Assembly (NCBI RefSeq): GCF_000025345.1
Contig: NC_013757.1
Location: forward strand, 558,001 to 622,000
Source: Geodermatophilus obscurus DSM 43160
GTDB lineage: Bacteria > Actinomycetota > Actinomycetes > Mycobacteriales > Geodermatophilaceae
Reading direction: 5' to 3'
Length of the DNA: 64,000 nt
In this document: positions 44,859 through 53,766 of the stretch, in pieces
Numbering within the stretch: position 1 is the stretch's first letter
Layout: each line of letters starts with the position of its first letter
Notes under the pieces: model-generated
Seen by the model: only the letters and a program-made list of their open reading frames with translations
Databases searched by the model: none
Told to the model about the DNA's origin: nothing
Program-made: the position numbers and the translations under genes

Positions 44859-45593
44859 TCAGGAGTGCGGGCGGGGTGGGCAGACGTCGCGCATGAGCGT
44901 CTGGATGTCCTCGGGCAGCCCGGCGTGCCCGGCCGCCGACTCGACGATCGCCACGGCGACGTCGCGCACCTTGCGGTGGGAGTTGCTCGAGATGTGCGCC
45001 AGCAGGTCGAAGGCCACCTGCTCACCGCAGCTGGTGAGCAGCATGAGGATGCCCTTGGCCTGCTCGATCGCCGCCCGGCTGCTCATCGCGGTGCGCAGCT
45101 GGGTCACCTCGGTCTCCAGGGCCTGCACCCGGTCGTCCTCGGACTCGCCTCCGCCCGGCCGGGCCGCCGGCGGGCGGGGCTCCGGCGGCAGCTCCACGAG
45201 CACGCCCTCGAGGGCGTCGACCGCCCCGGCCGCGTCCACGACGGGTTCGCCGACGAGGACGGCGGGGCGTTCTGCCCCACCCCGGCTGCCCAGCCGCACC
45301 CGCAGGGCGAAGGGCACGCCGGCGGAGCAGGCGCCGGCGATGGCGTCGAGGACCCGCGGCCGGTCGCCGGGGTGGATCGAGCGGGCCAGCAGCTCGGTGC
45401 ACGGGTGGGCGCCGTTGCGTGCGAGGTTGAGCAGCGCGGACATCTCCGGGGACCAGGTCCACGTGCCGGCGCGCCGGTCGTAGCGGTACCGGCCGGCCAG
45501 TCGCCGGGGAGAGGCGCTGCGTGCCGGCTGCGGAGTCGGGCGGTTGCGCGGCGCCGTGCTCCGCGTCAGGGCGGGGGGATGGGTCGCGGTCAT
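44859..45593 (-). CDS. PAS-ANTAR domain RNA-binding regulator
   Basis: The 244-residue protein has a degenerate PAS domain ('[20 protein letters not shown]' to about 125) and a C-terminal ANTAR domain: '[21 protein letters not shown]', '[20 protein letters not shown]' and '[16 protein letters not shown]'. ANTAR proteins bind dual-hairpin RNAs to prevent termination. No dual-hairpin target was recognised in the window. The 236-bp gap upstream (45594-45829) contains no gene. Confidence 0.88.
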   Translation of the reverse strand: MTATHPPALTRSTAPRNRPTPQPARSASPRRLAGRYRYDRRAGTWTWSPEMSALLNLARNGAHPCTELLARSIHPGDRPRVLDAIAGACSAGVPFALRVRLGSRGGAERPAVLVGEPVVDAAGAVDALEGVLVELPPEPRPPAARPGGGESEDDRVQALETEVTQLRTAMSSRAAIEQAKGILMLLTSCGEQVAFDLLAHISSNSHRKVRDVAVAIVESAAGHAGLPEDIQTLMRDVCPPRPHS

Positions 45594-45829
45594 GTCGACT
45601 CCATGTGGTGTGCCGTCGGGGCCGGCCCGGCCGGGGCGCCGCTGGCCGTGTGTTCGACCACCGCGGTGTGCCGGTCACCCGAGGTCACCGGCCGCTCCGT
45701 GTCCCCGGACCGTACGGCGTCCTGCGGCGACACGCACGCGCGTCGACGCTGATCCGGTGCCCCCCCTCCGCGTGTCCCGGTGCGCCGTCCCGAGGCGGTT
45801 ACGGAACGGCGCTGGACAGCAGCGTGGAG

Positions 45830-46786
45830 TCAGGGGCGGGGCAGTGCCCGGGCCGCCGCGGCGAGCGCGGCGGCCGCGGTCCACACCGCGCGCGAGAGCC
45901 GCACGGCGCGGGGGACGTCGCGCGCCGACGGCGTCCGCCCGCTGCCGAGGACCGGACGGTCCTCCACCCGGCTGCCGTAGACGTTGCGGCCGCCCAGCCG
46001 CAGGTCCAGGGCACCGGCCAGCGCCGCCTCGCACCGGCCGGCGTTGGGCGAGGGGTGGGCCGCGCCGTCGCGGTGCCACACCCTCCACGCGCCGCGCGCC
46101 GAACCCCCGGCCAGCGGCGCGGTGGCCACGGTGAGCGCGGCGGTCAGCCGGGCGGGCAGCCAGTTGGCGACGTCGTCGGCGCGCGCGGACGCCCAGCCGA
46201 AGCGCGCGTACCGCGGCGAGCGGTGGCCCACCATCGCGTCGAGGGTGTTGACGGCGCGGTAGCCGAGGAGGCCGGGCAGGCCGGCCAGCGCCCCCCAGAC
46301 CAGCGGGGCCACGGCGGCGTCCGAGGTGTTCTCCGCGACCGACTCGACCGTGGCTCGGGCCAGTTCCGGGACCTCGAGCCCGGCGGGGTCCCGGCCGGCC
46401 AGGGTGGGCAGCAGGGCGCGGGCGGCGGGCAGGTCGCCGGCGTCCAGGGTGCGCACCATCGCCGTCCCGGCGCGGCCCAGGGACGTGCCGCCGAGGACCG
46501 CCCAGGTGGCGGCGGCGGTGACCAGGGTGCGGGCTCTCGGACGGCCGCGGGTGGCGCGGTCCAGCGCGACGCCCAGGGCGGCCGCCGCGCCGGTCAGCAG
46601 CCCCGCGTGCGCGACCCCGGCGGTGCGGGAGTCGCGCCAGGTCCGGCGCTCCAGGGCCGCAGCGGCCCGGCCGAAGCCGGCCACCGGGTGCCACCGGCGC
46701 GGGTCGGCCAGCAGCAGGTCGGCGGCGGCGCCGAGGGCCAGCCCCGCGGCGGTGGGCAGGTCGCGCGGGGGCAGCACACGGCACAT
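45830..46786 (-). CDS. cobD: Adenosylcobinamide-phosphate synthase
   Basis: The 318-residue integral membrane protein (CobD/CbiB family) has 'ADLLLADPRRWHPVAGFGR', 'ARATVESVAENTSDAAVAPL', 'AVNTLDAMVGHRSPRYARFG' and 'NAGRCEAALAGALDLRLGG', the family's conserved loops. It attaches aminopropanol phosphate to adenosylcobyric acid. ATG 46786; it is divergent from the deformylase gene with 35 bp between. Note that cobD here means the CbiB-type synthase, not the Salmonella decarboxylase. Confidence 0.93.
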   Translation of the reverse strand: MCRVLPPRDLPTAAGLALGAAADLLLADPRRWHPVAGFGRAAAALERRTWRDSRTAGVAHAGLLTGAAAALGVALDRATRGRPRARTLVTAAATWAVLGGTSLGRAGTAMVRTLDAGDLPAARALLPTLAGRDPAGLEVPELARATVESVAENTSDAAVAPLVWGALAGLPGLLGYRAVNTLDAMVGHRSPRYARFGWASARADDVANWLPARLTAALTVATAPLAGGSARGAWRVWHRDGAAHPSPNAGRCEAALAGALDLRLGGRNVYGSRVEDRPVLGSGRTPSARDVPRAVRLSRAVWTAAAALAAAARALPRP

Positions 46787-46821
46787 GGTGCCAACCGGCG
46801 CCGTCCCTAGGATCGACGGTC

Positions 46822-47379
46822 ATGCGCCTGCCCGGCCGTTACAGCGGCGTCGCCCGGCCGATCGTCACCTACGGCAGCAACCCGGTCCTGCACCGCCCGT
46901 GCGCCCCGGTGACCGCGTTCGGCAAGGACCTCCGCCGCCTGGTCCTGGACATGTTCGCGTCGATGGAGGCCGCCGACGGTGTGGGCCTGGCGGCCAACCA
47001 GATCGGCGTCGACGCGCGCGTCTTCGTCATCGACTGCCCGGACGCCGACGGCGAGGACGTCGTCGGCTACGTGGTGAACCCCGAGCTGACCGTGCTGGAG
47101 CCGCGCGAGGGCGAGCCGGCCGAGGAGGTCACCGACGAGGGCTGTCTCTCGGTGCCCGGCCCCTACGCCGAGCTGCCGCGTGCCTTCCGCGCCCGGGTGG
47201 ACGGCGTGGACGCGGACGGTGCGCCGGTGTCGATCGAGGCGACCGGGATGGCCGCGCGCTGCCTGCAGCACGAGGTCGACCACCTCGACGGCACCGTGTA
47301 CGTCGACCGACTGCCCGGAGACCTGCGGGAGCGGCTGCTCGCCGAGGCGGCCGGCCCGGTGGGGGAGCTGCCCGCGTGA
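46822..47379 (+). CDS. def: Peptide deformylase
   Basis: The 185-residue enzyme has motif 1 GVGLAANQ (53-60), motif 2 EGCLSVPG (106-113, Cys108 metal ligand) and motif 3 HEVDH (150-154). It removes the formyl group from nascent proteins. The ATG 46822 start and full length fit. Its stop overlaps cobL as GTGA, coupling a housekeeping gene to corrin synthesis. Confidence 0.96.
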   Translation: MRLPGRYSGVARPIVTYGSNPVLHRPCAPVTAFGKDLRRLVLDMFASMEAADGVGLAANQIGVDARVFVIDCPDADGEDVVGYVVNPELTVLEPREGEPAEEVTDEGCLSVPGPYAELPRAFRARVDGVDADGAPVSIEATGMAARCLQHEVDHLDGTVYVDRLPGDLRERLLAEAAGPVGELPA

Positions 47380-48620
47380 GCACGCCCGTGGTCGTCGTCG
47401 GGATCGGCGCGGACGGATGGGACGGCCTCTCGCCGCGGGCCCGGAGGGCGGTCGAGGACGCCGACGTGCTGCGCGGCAGCGCCCGCCAGCTGGCCCTCGT
47501 GCCGGACGACGTCCCCGCCGAGCGGGTGCCCTGGCCCTCGCCGATGGCCCCGGCCCTGGCCGGGCTGCTCGACGCCCACCCGGGCCGCCGGGTCGTGGTG
47601 CTGGCCAGCGGTGACCCGATGCTCTCCGGCGTCGGCGCCTCGTTGGTCCGGCTGCACGGGGCGGGTGCGGTCGAGGTGCTCCCGCACCCCTCGTCGGTGA
47701 CGCTGGCCTGCGCCCGGCTGGGCTGGGCAGTGGAGGACACGCAGGTCGTGTCGGTCGTCGGCCGGCCGGTCGACCTGGTCGCGGCGCACGCCACCCCCGG
47801 CCGGCGGCTGCTGGTGCTCGGCTCGGACGGCCGCACTCCTGCGGAGATCGCCCGGCTGCTGGCCGGGCACGGCTACGGCGCCAGCCGGGTCGTGGCGCTG
47901 GCCCAGCTGGGCGGGCCGGCCGAGCGGAGCTTCCGCGGCACCGCCGCCGGCTGGTCGCACGCCGGGACCGACCCGCTCGTGGTCACCGCAGTCGAGGTGG
48001 TCGCCGACCCCGGCACCGAGCCGCTGCCCGCCGTGCCCGGCCTGCCCGACGGCGCGTACGCGCACGACGGCCAGCTGACCAAGCGCGACGTCCGCGCGGT
48101 CACCCTGGCCCGGCTCGCGCCCGTGCCCGGGCAGCTGCTCTGGGACGTCGGCGCCGGGGCCGGCTCGATCGGCATCGAGTGGATGCGGGTGCACCCGTCC
48201 TGCCGGGCGGTCGCCGTGGAGTCCTCGGCCGAGCGGGCGCGACGGATCGCGGAGAACGCCGCGCGGCTCGGCGTCCCCGGGCTGCAGGTGGTCGAGGGCC
48301 GCGCGCCGGCCGCGCTCGACCGGCTGCCCGAGCCGGACGCGGTGTTCGTCGGCGGCGGGCTGACCAGCGAGGGCCTGCTGGAGACGTGCTGGGCCGCGCT
48401 GCGCCCGGGCGGCCGGCTGGTGGCCAACGCGGTGACCATCGAGGGCGAGGCGGTGCTCGCCGCGTGGCGGTCGCGGGCCGGCGGCGAGCTGATCCGGTTG
48501 TCGGTCGCGCACGCGGCGCCGGTCGGCGGCTACACCGGCTGGCGTCCGGCCATGCCCGTGACCATCTGGAGCGCCGTCAGGCCGGCGGTTCCCGCGGGGA
48601 CCGCCGGAGGTGTCGCATGA
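47376..48620 (+). CDS. cobL: Precorrin-6B C5,15-methyltransferase (decarboxylating), CobL/CbiET
   Basis: The 414-residue bifunctional enzyme has an N-terminal CbiE tetrapyrrole methylase ('VVVVGIGADGWDGLSPRARR', 'VVVLASGDPMLSGVG') and a C-terminal CbiT domain ('LLWDVGAGAGSIGIEWMRVH', 'AVFVGGGLTSEGLLETCWAA'). It methylates C5 and C15 and decarboxylates the C12 acetate. GTG 47376 overlaps def, and cobM follows with a 4-bp overlap. Confidence 0.94.
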   Translation: MSTPVVVVGIGADGWDGLSPRARRAVEDADVLRGSARQLALVPDDVPAERVPWPSPMAPALAGLLDAHPGRRVVVLASGDPMLSGVGASLVRLHGAGAVEVLPHPSSVTLACARLGWAVEDTQVVSVVGRPVDLVAAHATPGRRLLVLGSDGRTPAEIARLLAGHGYGASRVVALAQLGGPAERSFRGTAAGWSHAGTDPLVVTAVEVVADPGTEPLPAVPGLPDGAYAHDGQLTKRDVRAVTLARLAPVPGQLLWDVGAGAGSIGIEWMRVHPSCRAVAVESSAERARRIAENAARLGVPGLQVVEGRAPAALDRLPEPDAVFVGGGLTSEGLLETCWAALRPGGRLVANAVTIEGEAVLAAWRSRAGGELIRLSVAHAAPVGGYTGWRPAMPVTIWSAVRPAVPAGTAGGVA

Positions 48621-49357
48621 CGGTCCACTTCATCGGGGCGGGGCCGGGTGCAGCGGACCTGGTCACGCTGCGGGCGGCGCGGCTGATCGCGTCGGCGCCG
48701 GTGTGCCTGTACGCGGGGGCGCTCGTGCCGCGCGAGCTGCTCGACACCGCGCCGGCGGGCGCCCGCCTGGTCGACACCGCCGACCTCGACCTCGACCAGA
48801 TCACCGCCGAGCTGGTCGCCGCGCACGAGGCCGGCCTCGACGTGGCCCGGCTGCACTCCGGCGACCCGTCGATCTGGAGCGCCGTGGCCGAGCAGATGCG
48901 CCGGCTCGACGCGGCCGGGGTGCCCTACGAGGTCGTGCCCGGCGTCCCGGCGTTCGCCGCGGCCGCGGCGGCGCTCAAGCGCGAGCTGACCGTGCCGGGG
49001 GTGGCGCAGACCGTCGTCCTCACGCGGACCAGCGCCCGGTCCACCCCCATGCCGCCCGGTGAGGAGCTCGCCGCCTACGCGGCCACCGGCGCCACGCTGG
49101 TGCTGCACCTCGCCGTCCAGCGGATCGCCGAGCTCGCCCCGGAGCTGGCCGAGCACTACGGGGACGACGGCCCGGTCGCCGTGGTGGCCCGCGCCAGCCG
49201 GGACGACGAGCTGGTGCTGCGCGGCACGCTCGCCGACATCGCCGGGCAGGTCGAGGCGGCGGGCGTGAAGCGGACGGCGGTGGTGGTCGTGGGGCCCGTG
49301 CTCGCGGCGGCGGAGTTCCCCGACAGCCACCTGTACTCGACGACCCGCGCCCGATGA
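48617..49357 (+). CDS. cobM: Precorrin-4 C11-methyltransferase
   Basis: The 246-residue tetrapyrrole methylase has 'VHFIGAGPGAADLVTLRAAR', 'VARLHSGDPSIWSAVAEQMR' and 'EVVPGVPAFAAAAAALKREL', matching the CobM/CbiF subgroup, plus a C-terminal 'SHLYSTTR' typical of CobM. It adds the C11 methyl group. It ends the def-cobL-cobM unit. Confidence 0.94.
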   Translation: MTVHFIGAGPGAADLVTLRAARLIASAPVCLYAGALVPRELLDTAPAGARLVDTADLDLDQITAELVAAHEAGLDVARLHSGDPSIWSAVAEQMRRLDAAGVPYEVVPGVPAFAAAAAALKRELTVPGVAQTVVLTRTSARSTPMPPGEELAAYAATGATLVLHLAVQRIAELAPELAEHYGDDGPVAVVARASRDDELVLRGTLADIAGQVEAAGVKRTAVVVVGPVLAAAEFPDSHLYSTTRAR

Positions 49358-49371
49358 GGGCTCTCGCCCTC

Positions 49372-49479
49372 GGCCCCGGTGCAGGGCCCCGCTACGGCCC
49401 CGTCCCGGGTCCCGCCCCGAGCGTGCGAGGGGTGGGGAGGACGGGGTCCTTCCCCGTTGGGGGGCAGCGGGGTCCTCTC
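49372..49479. repeat. 3'-end palindromic repeat cluster between cobM and cbiD
   Basis: It holds GTGCAGGGCCCCGC, GCGTGCGAGGGGTGGGGAGG continuing ACGGGGTCCTT (core 49437-49451) and a second GCGGGGTCCTCTC ending at the cbiD stop. The cobM and cbiD stops face each other across it. Confidence 0.75.
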
Positions 49480-50586
49480 TCAGGCCTGACCCACCACCGT
49501 GCCGGCCCGGTCGATCACCACGACGTCGACCTCGACCGGCGCTCCGCGGAGCACGCCGAGCGCCGTCCTGCGGGCGCCGGCGGCCACCAGGTCGCCCAGC
49601 GGCAGCCCGGCCGCCTGGCACTGCTGCAGCGCGTCGAGCGCGGTGTTGGCGCCGCGCACGCCCTCGACCAGCTCGGCCGCCCCGCCGGCGTCGCGCACCA
49701 TCGCGGCCAGCGACTCCGTCGACACCTGCGAGCGGCCGGAGTGCAGGTCCAGGTGGCCGTCGGCCAGCTTGGCCAGCTTGCCGATGCCGCCGGCGACGGT
49801 CAGCCGCGGCACCGGGTGGCGGCGCAGGTACTTGAGCACCGCGCCGGCGAAGTCGCCCATGTCGAGCAGCGCGTCCTCCGGGAGCCCGTAGAGCTCGGTG
49901 ACCACCCGCTCGCTGGTCGAGCCGGTGCACCCGGCGACGTGCAGGTGCCCGGCGGCGCGGGCGACGTCGATGCCGCGGCGGATCGAGTCGATCCACGACG
50001 AGCACGAGTACGGGACGACGACGCCCGTCGTCCCGAGGATCGACAGTCCGCCGAGGATGCCCAGCCGAGGGTTCCACGTCCTGCGGGCGAGTTCCGCGCC
50101 GTTCTCCACCGAGACCTCGACGACGACGTCGCCGGTGCCGCCGTACCGGGCGGCGACCGCGGTCACGTGCTCGCGGACGAACTGCCGCGGCATCGGGTTG
50201 ATCGCCGGCTCGCCCACGGGCAGCGGCAGGCCGGGCTTGGTCACGGTGCCGACGCCCTCGCCGGCCCGGAAGACGACGCCGCTGCCGCGCTCGCCGTGTG
50301 TCACCCGGGCCGAGACCAGCGCGCCGTGCGTGACGTCGGGGTCGTCGCCGGCGTCCTTGACGACCCCGACGGTGGCGGCACCGTCCTCGAGCCGTTCGGT
50401 GGCCAGCGCGAACGACGGGTGCTTGTCATGGGGCAGGTCGATCTGCACCGGGTCGGGGAACTCGCCGGTCAGCAGCGCGGTGTAGGCCGCGGTGGTGGCC
50501 GCGGTCGCGCAGGCGCCCGTCGTCCAGCCGTAGCGCAGCCCCGTGCTGCCCTCGCGCCCCGCCTCGGTCACCTGATCAGCATGCAC
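49480..50586 (-). CDS. cbiD: Cobalt-precorrin-5B (C1)-methyltransferase
   Basis: The 368-residue protein has N-terminal 'LRYGWTTGACATAATTAAYT', then 'VKDAGDDPDVTHGALVSARV' and 'GAVLKYLRRHPVPRLTVAGG', all CbiD signatures. CbiD methylates C1 in the anaerobic pathway, where the aerobic route uses CobF. Its presence beside CobG, CobK and CobM makes this a hybrid pathway. ATG 50586 gives a short N-terminal extension; it is divergent from cobK with 11 bp between starts. Confidence 0.95.
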   Translation of the reverse strand: MHADQVTEAGREGSTGLRYGWTTGACATAATTAAYTALLTGEFPDPVQIDLPHDKHPSFALATERLEDGAATVGVVKDAGDDPDVTHGALVSARVTHGERGSGVVFRAGEGVGTVTKPGLPLPVGEPAINPMPRQFVREHVTAVAARYGGTGDVVVEVSVENGAELARRTWNPRLGILGGLSILGTTGVVVPYSCSSWIDSIRRGIDVARAAGHLHVAGCTGSTSERVVTELYGLPEDALLDMGDFAGAVLKYLRRHPVPRLTVAGGIGKLAKLADGHLDLHSGRSQVSTESLAAMVRDAGGAAELVEGVRGANTALDALQQCQAAGLPLGDLVAAGARRTALGVLRGAPVEVDVVVIDRAGTVVGQA

Positions 50587-50597
50587 GGGACCCCGGC

Positions 50598-51359
50598 GTG
50601 ACCGGCCGGGTGCTCGTCCTGGGCGGGACGGCGGAGGCCCGGCGGCTCGCGGAGCGGCTGGTGGCCGAGGGCATCGACGTGCTCAGCTCGCTGGCCGGGC
50701 GGGTCGCCGACCCGGTGCTCCCACCCGGCGAGGTGCGGATCGGCGGCTTCGGCGGCACGGCCGGTCTGGTGGCGGCGCTGGACGGCGTGGCGGCGCTGGT
50801 CGACGCCACGCACCCGTTCGCCGCCACCATGACCGCGCACGCGGCCGCGGCGGCCGCGGTGACCGGCACCCCGCTGCTGCGGCTGCAGCGCCCCGGCTGG
50901 ACGGCGCAGCCCGGCGACGACTGGCGCTGGGTGGACTCCTTGGAGCAGGCGGCGACGGCGGTGGCCGGCGCCCGCTCGGTGCTGCTGACCACCGGCCGGC
51001 AGGGGCTCGCGGCGTTCGCCGGGCTGAGCGCGCACTGCGTCGTCCGCTCGGTGGACCCGCCGGAGCCGCCGCTGCCGGTACGCGCCACGGTGGTCCTCGC
51101 CCGCGGCCCGTTCGGCGTCGAGGAGGAGCGGGCGCTGATGACCGCGCACGACGTCGACGTCGTCGTCACCAAGGACAGCGGCGGACCGATGACCGCGGCC
51201 AAGCTCACCGCGGCCCGGGAGCTCGGCGTCCCGGTGGTGCTGGTCCGCCGGCCGCCGCTGCCCGGGGGCGTGCCCGTGGCCGCGACCGTGGACCAGGCGG
51301 CGGCCTGGCTCAGGGAGCGCGGAACGACCGGGCGGCCAGCCACACCGTCCCGACCGTGA
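50598..51359 (+). CDS. cobK: Precorrin-6A reductase
   Basis: The 253-residue protein has 'VLVLGGTAEARRLAERLVAE', 'VDATHPFAATMTAHAAAAAA' and 'VVVTKDSGGPMTAAKLTAAR', the CobK/CbiJ motifs. It reduces precorrin-6A with NADPH. GTG 50598. The last 50 bp overlap the convergent small membrane-protein gene. The C-terminal 'TGRPATPSRP' tail is probably dispensable. Confidence 0.95.
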   Translation: MTGRVLVLGGTAEARRLAERLVAEGIDVLSSLAGRVADPVLPPGEVRIGGFGGTAGLVAALDGVAALVDATHPFAATMTAHAAAAAAVTGTPLLRLQRPGWTAQPGDDWRWVDSLEQAATAVAGARSVLLTTGRQGLAAFAGLSAHCVVRSVDPPEPPLPVRATVVLARGPFGVEEERALMTAHDVDVVVTKDSGGPMTAAKLTAARELGVPVVLVRRPPLPGGVPVAATVDQAAAWLRERGTTGRPATPSRP

Positions 51360-51696
51360 TCACCAGGGCGAGCGGGACGTGCGTCGCGATCGAGCCCGAG
51401 CTGCCCAGCGCCGCCTGGACGAAGGTCAGCACGAAGACCGCCGCGGCCAGCGCGGCCGGCCACCACACCCGCGTGCGCCGCCCGTGCAGCGCCGTGGCGG
51501 CCAGCAGCAGACCGGTGGTCACGTGCAGGGCGATCGCCCCGGCCCCGTGCCCGCCGGTGGCGTCCTCGCCCACCATGATCCGGCCGGCCGAGAGGAACTG
51601 CCAGAACAGCACCAGCAGCGCCAGTGCCGCGGCGGCCTGCACCGGCCGGATCGTCGAGGGAGGGGTTACCACGGTGGTGTCGCGGGTCCGGGTCAT
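51310..51696 (-). CDS. Four-helix membrane protein, unknown
   Basis: The 128-residue protein has four hydrophobic stretches ('AAAALALLVLFWQFLSAGRI', 'AGAIALHVTTGLLLAATAL', 'WPAALAAAVFVLTFVQAAL', 'VPLALVITVGTVWLAARSF'). The pattern resembles small actinobacterial membrane proteins with a conserved internal His (here in 'ALHVTTG'). It converges with cobK and overlaps its end by 50 bp. No function is known. Confidence 0.75.
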   Translation of the reverse strand: MTRTRDTTVVTPPSTIRPVQAAAALALLVLFWQFLSAGRIMVGEDATGGHGAGAIALHVTTGLLLAATALHGRRTRVWWPAALAAAVFVLTFVQAALGSSGSIATHVPLALVITVGTVWLAARSFRAP

Positions 51697-51737
51697 GGAG
51701 TCCTCCGGGGCAGACGACGGCAGGGGGTTGCTTGAAG

Positions 51738-52418
51738 ATGGAAGCAGCTGATCACTCTCCGCACCAGGGGCTCACCCGGCGCCTGGTCCTGTTCGACCTC
51801 GACGGCACGCTGGTCGACTCCACCCCCGGCATCTGGGCCTCCGTCCGCGCCGCGGCCGCCGCACTCGGCCTGCCGGAGCCCACGCCGGAACAGCTGCGCG
51901 GCATGGTCGGCCCGCCGCTGCAGGACGGCTTCGCCCTCGTCCTCGGCGTCCCGCCGGACGACGTCCCGCGGGCGGTCGCGGCCTACCGCGCGCACTACTC
52001 GGCGGGCGCGCTGCTCGACGCGGCCGTCTACCCCGGCATCCCCGGGCTGCTGACCGCGCTGGTCGACGCCGGCGCCACCCTCGCCGTCGCCACCAGCAAG
52101 CCCGAGCCCTTCGCCGTCCGGCTGCTGGCGCACGCCGGTCTGCTGCCCGCCTTCGCGTCCGTGCACGGCGCCACCTTCGACGGCACCGTCCGGCACAAGG
52201 ACCAGGTCGTCGCCGCGGCGCTGGCCGCGCACCCCGACGGAGAGCGGCCGGTGCTGGTCGGCGACCGGGCGCACGACGTGCTGGGTGCGGCCGCGCACGG
52301 GCTGCCGTGCATCGGTGCCGGCTGGGGCCCTGCCCCGCCGGGCGAGCTGGCGGACGCCGGCGCTGCAGTGGTGGCGGCCACCCCGGCGGAGGTGCGGACG
52401 GCGCTGCAGCGCACGTGA
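51738..52418 (+). CDS. HAD hydrolase, phosphoglycolate phosphatase-like
   Basis: The 226-residue protein has motif I 'LFDLDGTLVDS' (catalytic Asp20/Asp22), motif II 'AVATSKPE', motif III Lys in 'VRHKDQVV' and motif IV 'VLVGDRAHDVLGAAAHG'. The long helical cap fits the Gph/PgmB subclass. Substrate is probably a small phosphomonoester such as 2-phosphoglycolate. ATG 51738. Confidence 0.88.
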   Translation: MEAADHSPHQGLTRRLVLFDLDGTLVDSTPGIWASVRAAAAALGLPEPTPEQLRGMVGPPLQDGFALVLGVPPDDVPRAVAAYRAHYSAGALLDAAVYPGIPGLLTALVDAGATLAVATSKPEPFAVRLLAHAGLLPAFASVHGATFDGTVRHKDQVVAAALAAHPDGERPVLVGDRAHDVLGAAAHGLPCIGAGWGPAPPGELADAGAAVVAATPAEVRTALQRT

Positions 52419-52450
52419 CGCCGGATCGCCGCCCGCGCGGACGATCCGCG

Positions 52451-52495
52451 TTGACAGCCTACTGTCATCCCCCTAGATTGACAGTATGCTGTCAA
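52451..52495. promoter_or_regulatory. Promoter with two MarR-type operators and leaderless start
   Basis: TTGACA at 52451-52456 and TAGATT at 52474-52479 are separated by 17 bp, an ideal sigma-70-type promoter. Transcription would start at about 52486, the A of the next gene's ATG. Two dyads lie on it: TTGACAGCCTACTGTCAT (52451-52468) over the -35, and TTGACAGTATGCTGTCAA (52478-52495), a perfect 7-4-7 dyad spanning the start codon. The downstream MarR-type regulator is the likely ligand. Confidence 0.8.
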
Positions 52496-53124
52496 ATGAG
52501 CGAGCGGGAACCAGGTCGGACGTCGTCCTCTACGCCACGGACACCATGGCCGACTGGGAGTACTCCTACGTCACGGCCGGTCTGGCGATGGCGGCCGAGC
52601 AGGGAGCCGAGAGCTTCCGGCTCCGCGTCCTGGCGGACGGGCAGTCCGAGGTCACGACCAAGGGTCGACTGCGGCTGCGCGCCGACGCCGACCTCGGCGA
52701 GGTGGACCCCGAGGACGTGGCGCTGCTCGTGCTGCCGGGTGCCGACACGTGGTCCGACGGGCACGAGAAGGTCCTCGACCTGGCCCGGGTCCTGCTCGAA
52801 CGGCACACTCCCGTGGCGGGCATCTGTGGCGCCACGTACGGACTCGCGCGCGCCGGCCTGCTGGACGACCGTGCGCACACCAGCAACGCGCCGGACTTCC
52901 TCGTGCCGTCGGGCTACGCGGGGGCAGCCCGTTACCGGGACGAGCGGGTCGTGGAGGACGGTGACGTCATCACCGCTCCGGCCACCGCGCCGGTCGACTT
53001 CGGCGCTGCCGTCTTCCGCCGCCTGGAGCTCTTCCCCCCGGCGACGATCGACGCCTGGTACGGGCTGTACACCACAGGCGAGCGGCGCTGGTTCGATGCG
53101 CTCGTCGGCCGGTCGACCGCCTGA
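52486..53124 (+). CDS. DJ-1/PfpI-family glutamine amidotransferase-like protein
   Basis: The 212-residue protein has nucleophile-elbow Cys114 in 'AGICGATYGLARAGLL', a preceding 'ALLVLPGADTW' strand with the acid position, and no GATase His-Glu pair typical of synthases, so it fits the DJ-1/PfpI group (glyoxalase, deglycase or chaperone-like). ATG 52486 coincides with the predicted transcription start, so the mRNA is probably leaderless. The MarR gene follows after 4 bp. Confidence 0.86.
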   Translation: MLSNERAGTRSDVVLYATDTMADWEYSYVTAGLAMAAEQGAESFRLRVLADGQSEVTTKGRLRLRADADLGEVDPEDVALLVLPGADTWSDGHEKVLDLARVLLERHTPVAGICGATYGLARAGLLDDRAHTSNAPDFLVPSGYAGAARYRDERVVEDGDVITAPATAPVDFGAAVFRRLELFPPATIDAWYGLYTTGERRWFDALVGRSTA

Positions 53125-53128
53125 CCCC

Positions 53129-53704
53129 GTGACCGTGAGGGGGGAACCGCTCCCCGTGGGCGAGCCGGGCGTTCCTGGCGGCGACCACCCGGTCCGCACG
53201 CCTGCCGGTGACGCGCTGACCGACCTGGTGCTGCCGGTGTTCGAGCTGAACGGGGAGTTTCTCGCCGCGGCGGAGACGATGACCGGACCGGTCGGGCTCA
53301 CCCCGGCCTGGTGGCAGGTCCTCGGCGCGACCCTGGACGAGGCCCTGCCCGTGGCGGAGATCGCGCGGCGGGTGGGGCTCGGTCTCGCCCGGCAGAGCGT
53401 GCAGAGGGTGGCGGACCTCCTGGTCGAACACGGCTGGGCCGTCTACAGCGACAACCCCGCGCACCGTCGCGCCAAGCTCCTCGCACCGACACCACAGGGA
53501 CGCAGCGCTCTCCGGCGACTCACCTCCGCCCAGCACCGATGGGCCGACACGGTCGCGGAGGCGGTCGGCGAGGAGGAACTGCGGCGGGCTCTCGCGACGA
53601 TCCGGAAGGTCATCGACAGCTCACGCGAGTACCGGGACGGTCTCGCGGGTGGTGGGGTCCCCCCTGCGGATGTCACGACGACGCGGGAGCCGGAAACCGG
53701 GTGA
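53129..53704 (+). CDS. MarR-family transcriptional regulator
   Basis: The 191-residue protein carries a winged helix with 'GLTPAWWQVLGATLDEALPV', 'AEIARRVGLGLARQSVQRVA' and wing 'DNPAHRRAKLLAPTPQGRSA', and a C-terminal dimerisation helix. It follows the PfpI gene and likely represses the promoter at 52451-52495 through the TTGACAG-N4-CTGTCAA dyads. Start GTG 53129 (GTG 53135 or 53156 also possible). The inducing ligand is unknown. Confidence 0.85.
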   Translation: MTVRGEPLPVGEPGVPGGDHPVRTPAGDALTDLVLPVFELNGEFLAAAETMTGPVGLTPAWWQVLGATLDEALPVAEIARRVGLGLARQSVQRVADLLVEHGWAVYSDNPAHRRAKLLAPTPQGRSALRRLTSAQHRWADTVAEAVGEEELRRALATIRKVIDSSREYRDGLAGGGVPPADVTTTREPETG

Positions 53705-53766
53705 GCCGGCGCGACCGCTCGTCGCATGATGTCCGCCGGCAGTCCGACGACGGGGGGAGCGGAACG

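Noticed and set aside
45594..45829. Possible small gene between the ANTAR gene and cobD
   Set aside because: Frames here are short or shadow-like, with no ribosome-binding site or family similarity; treated as promoter region.
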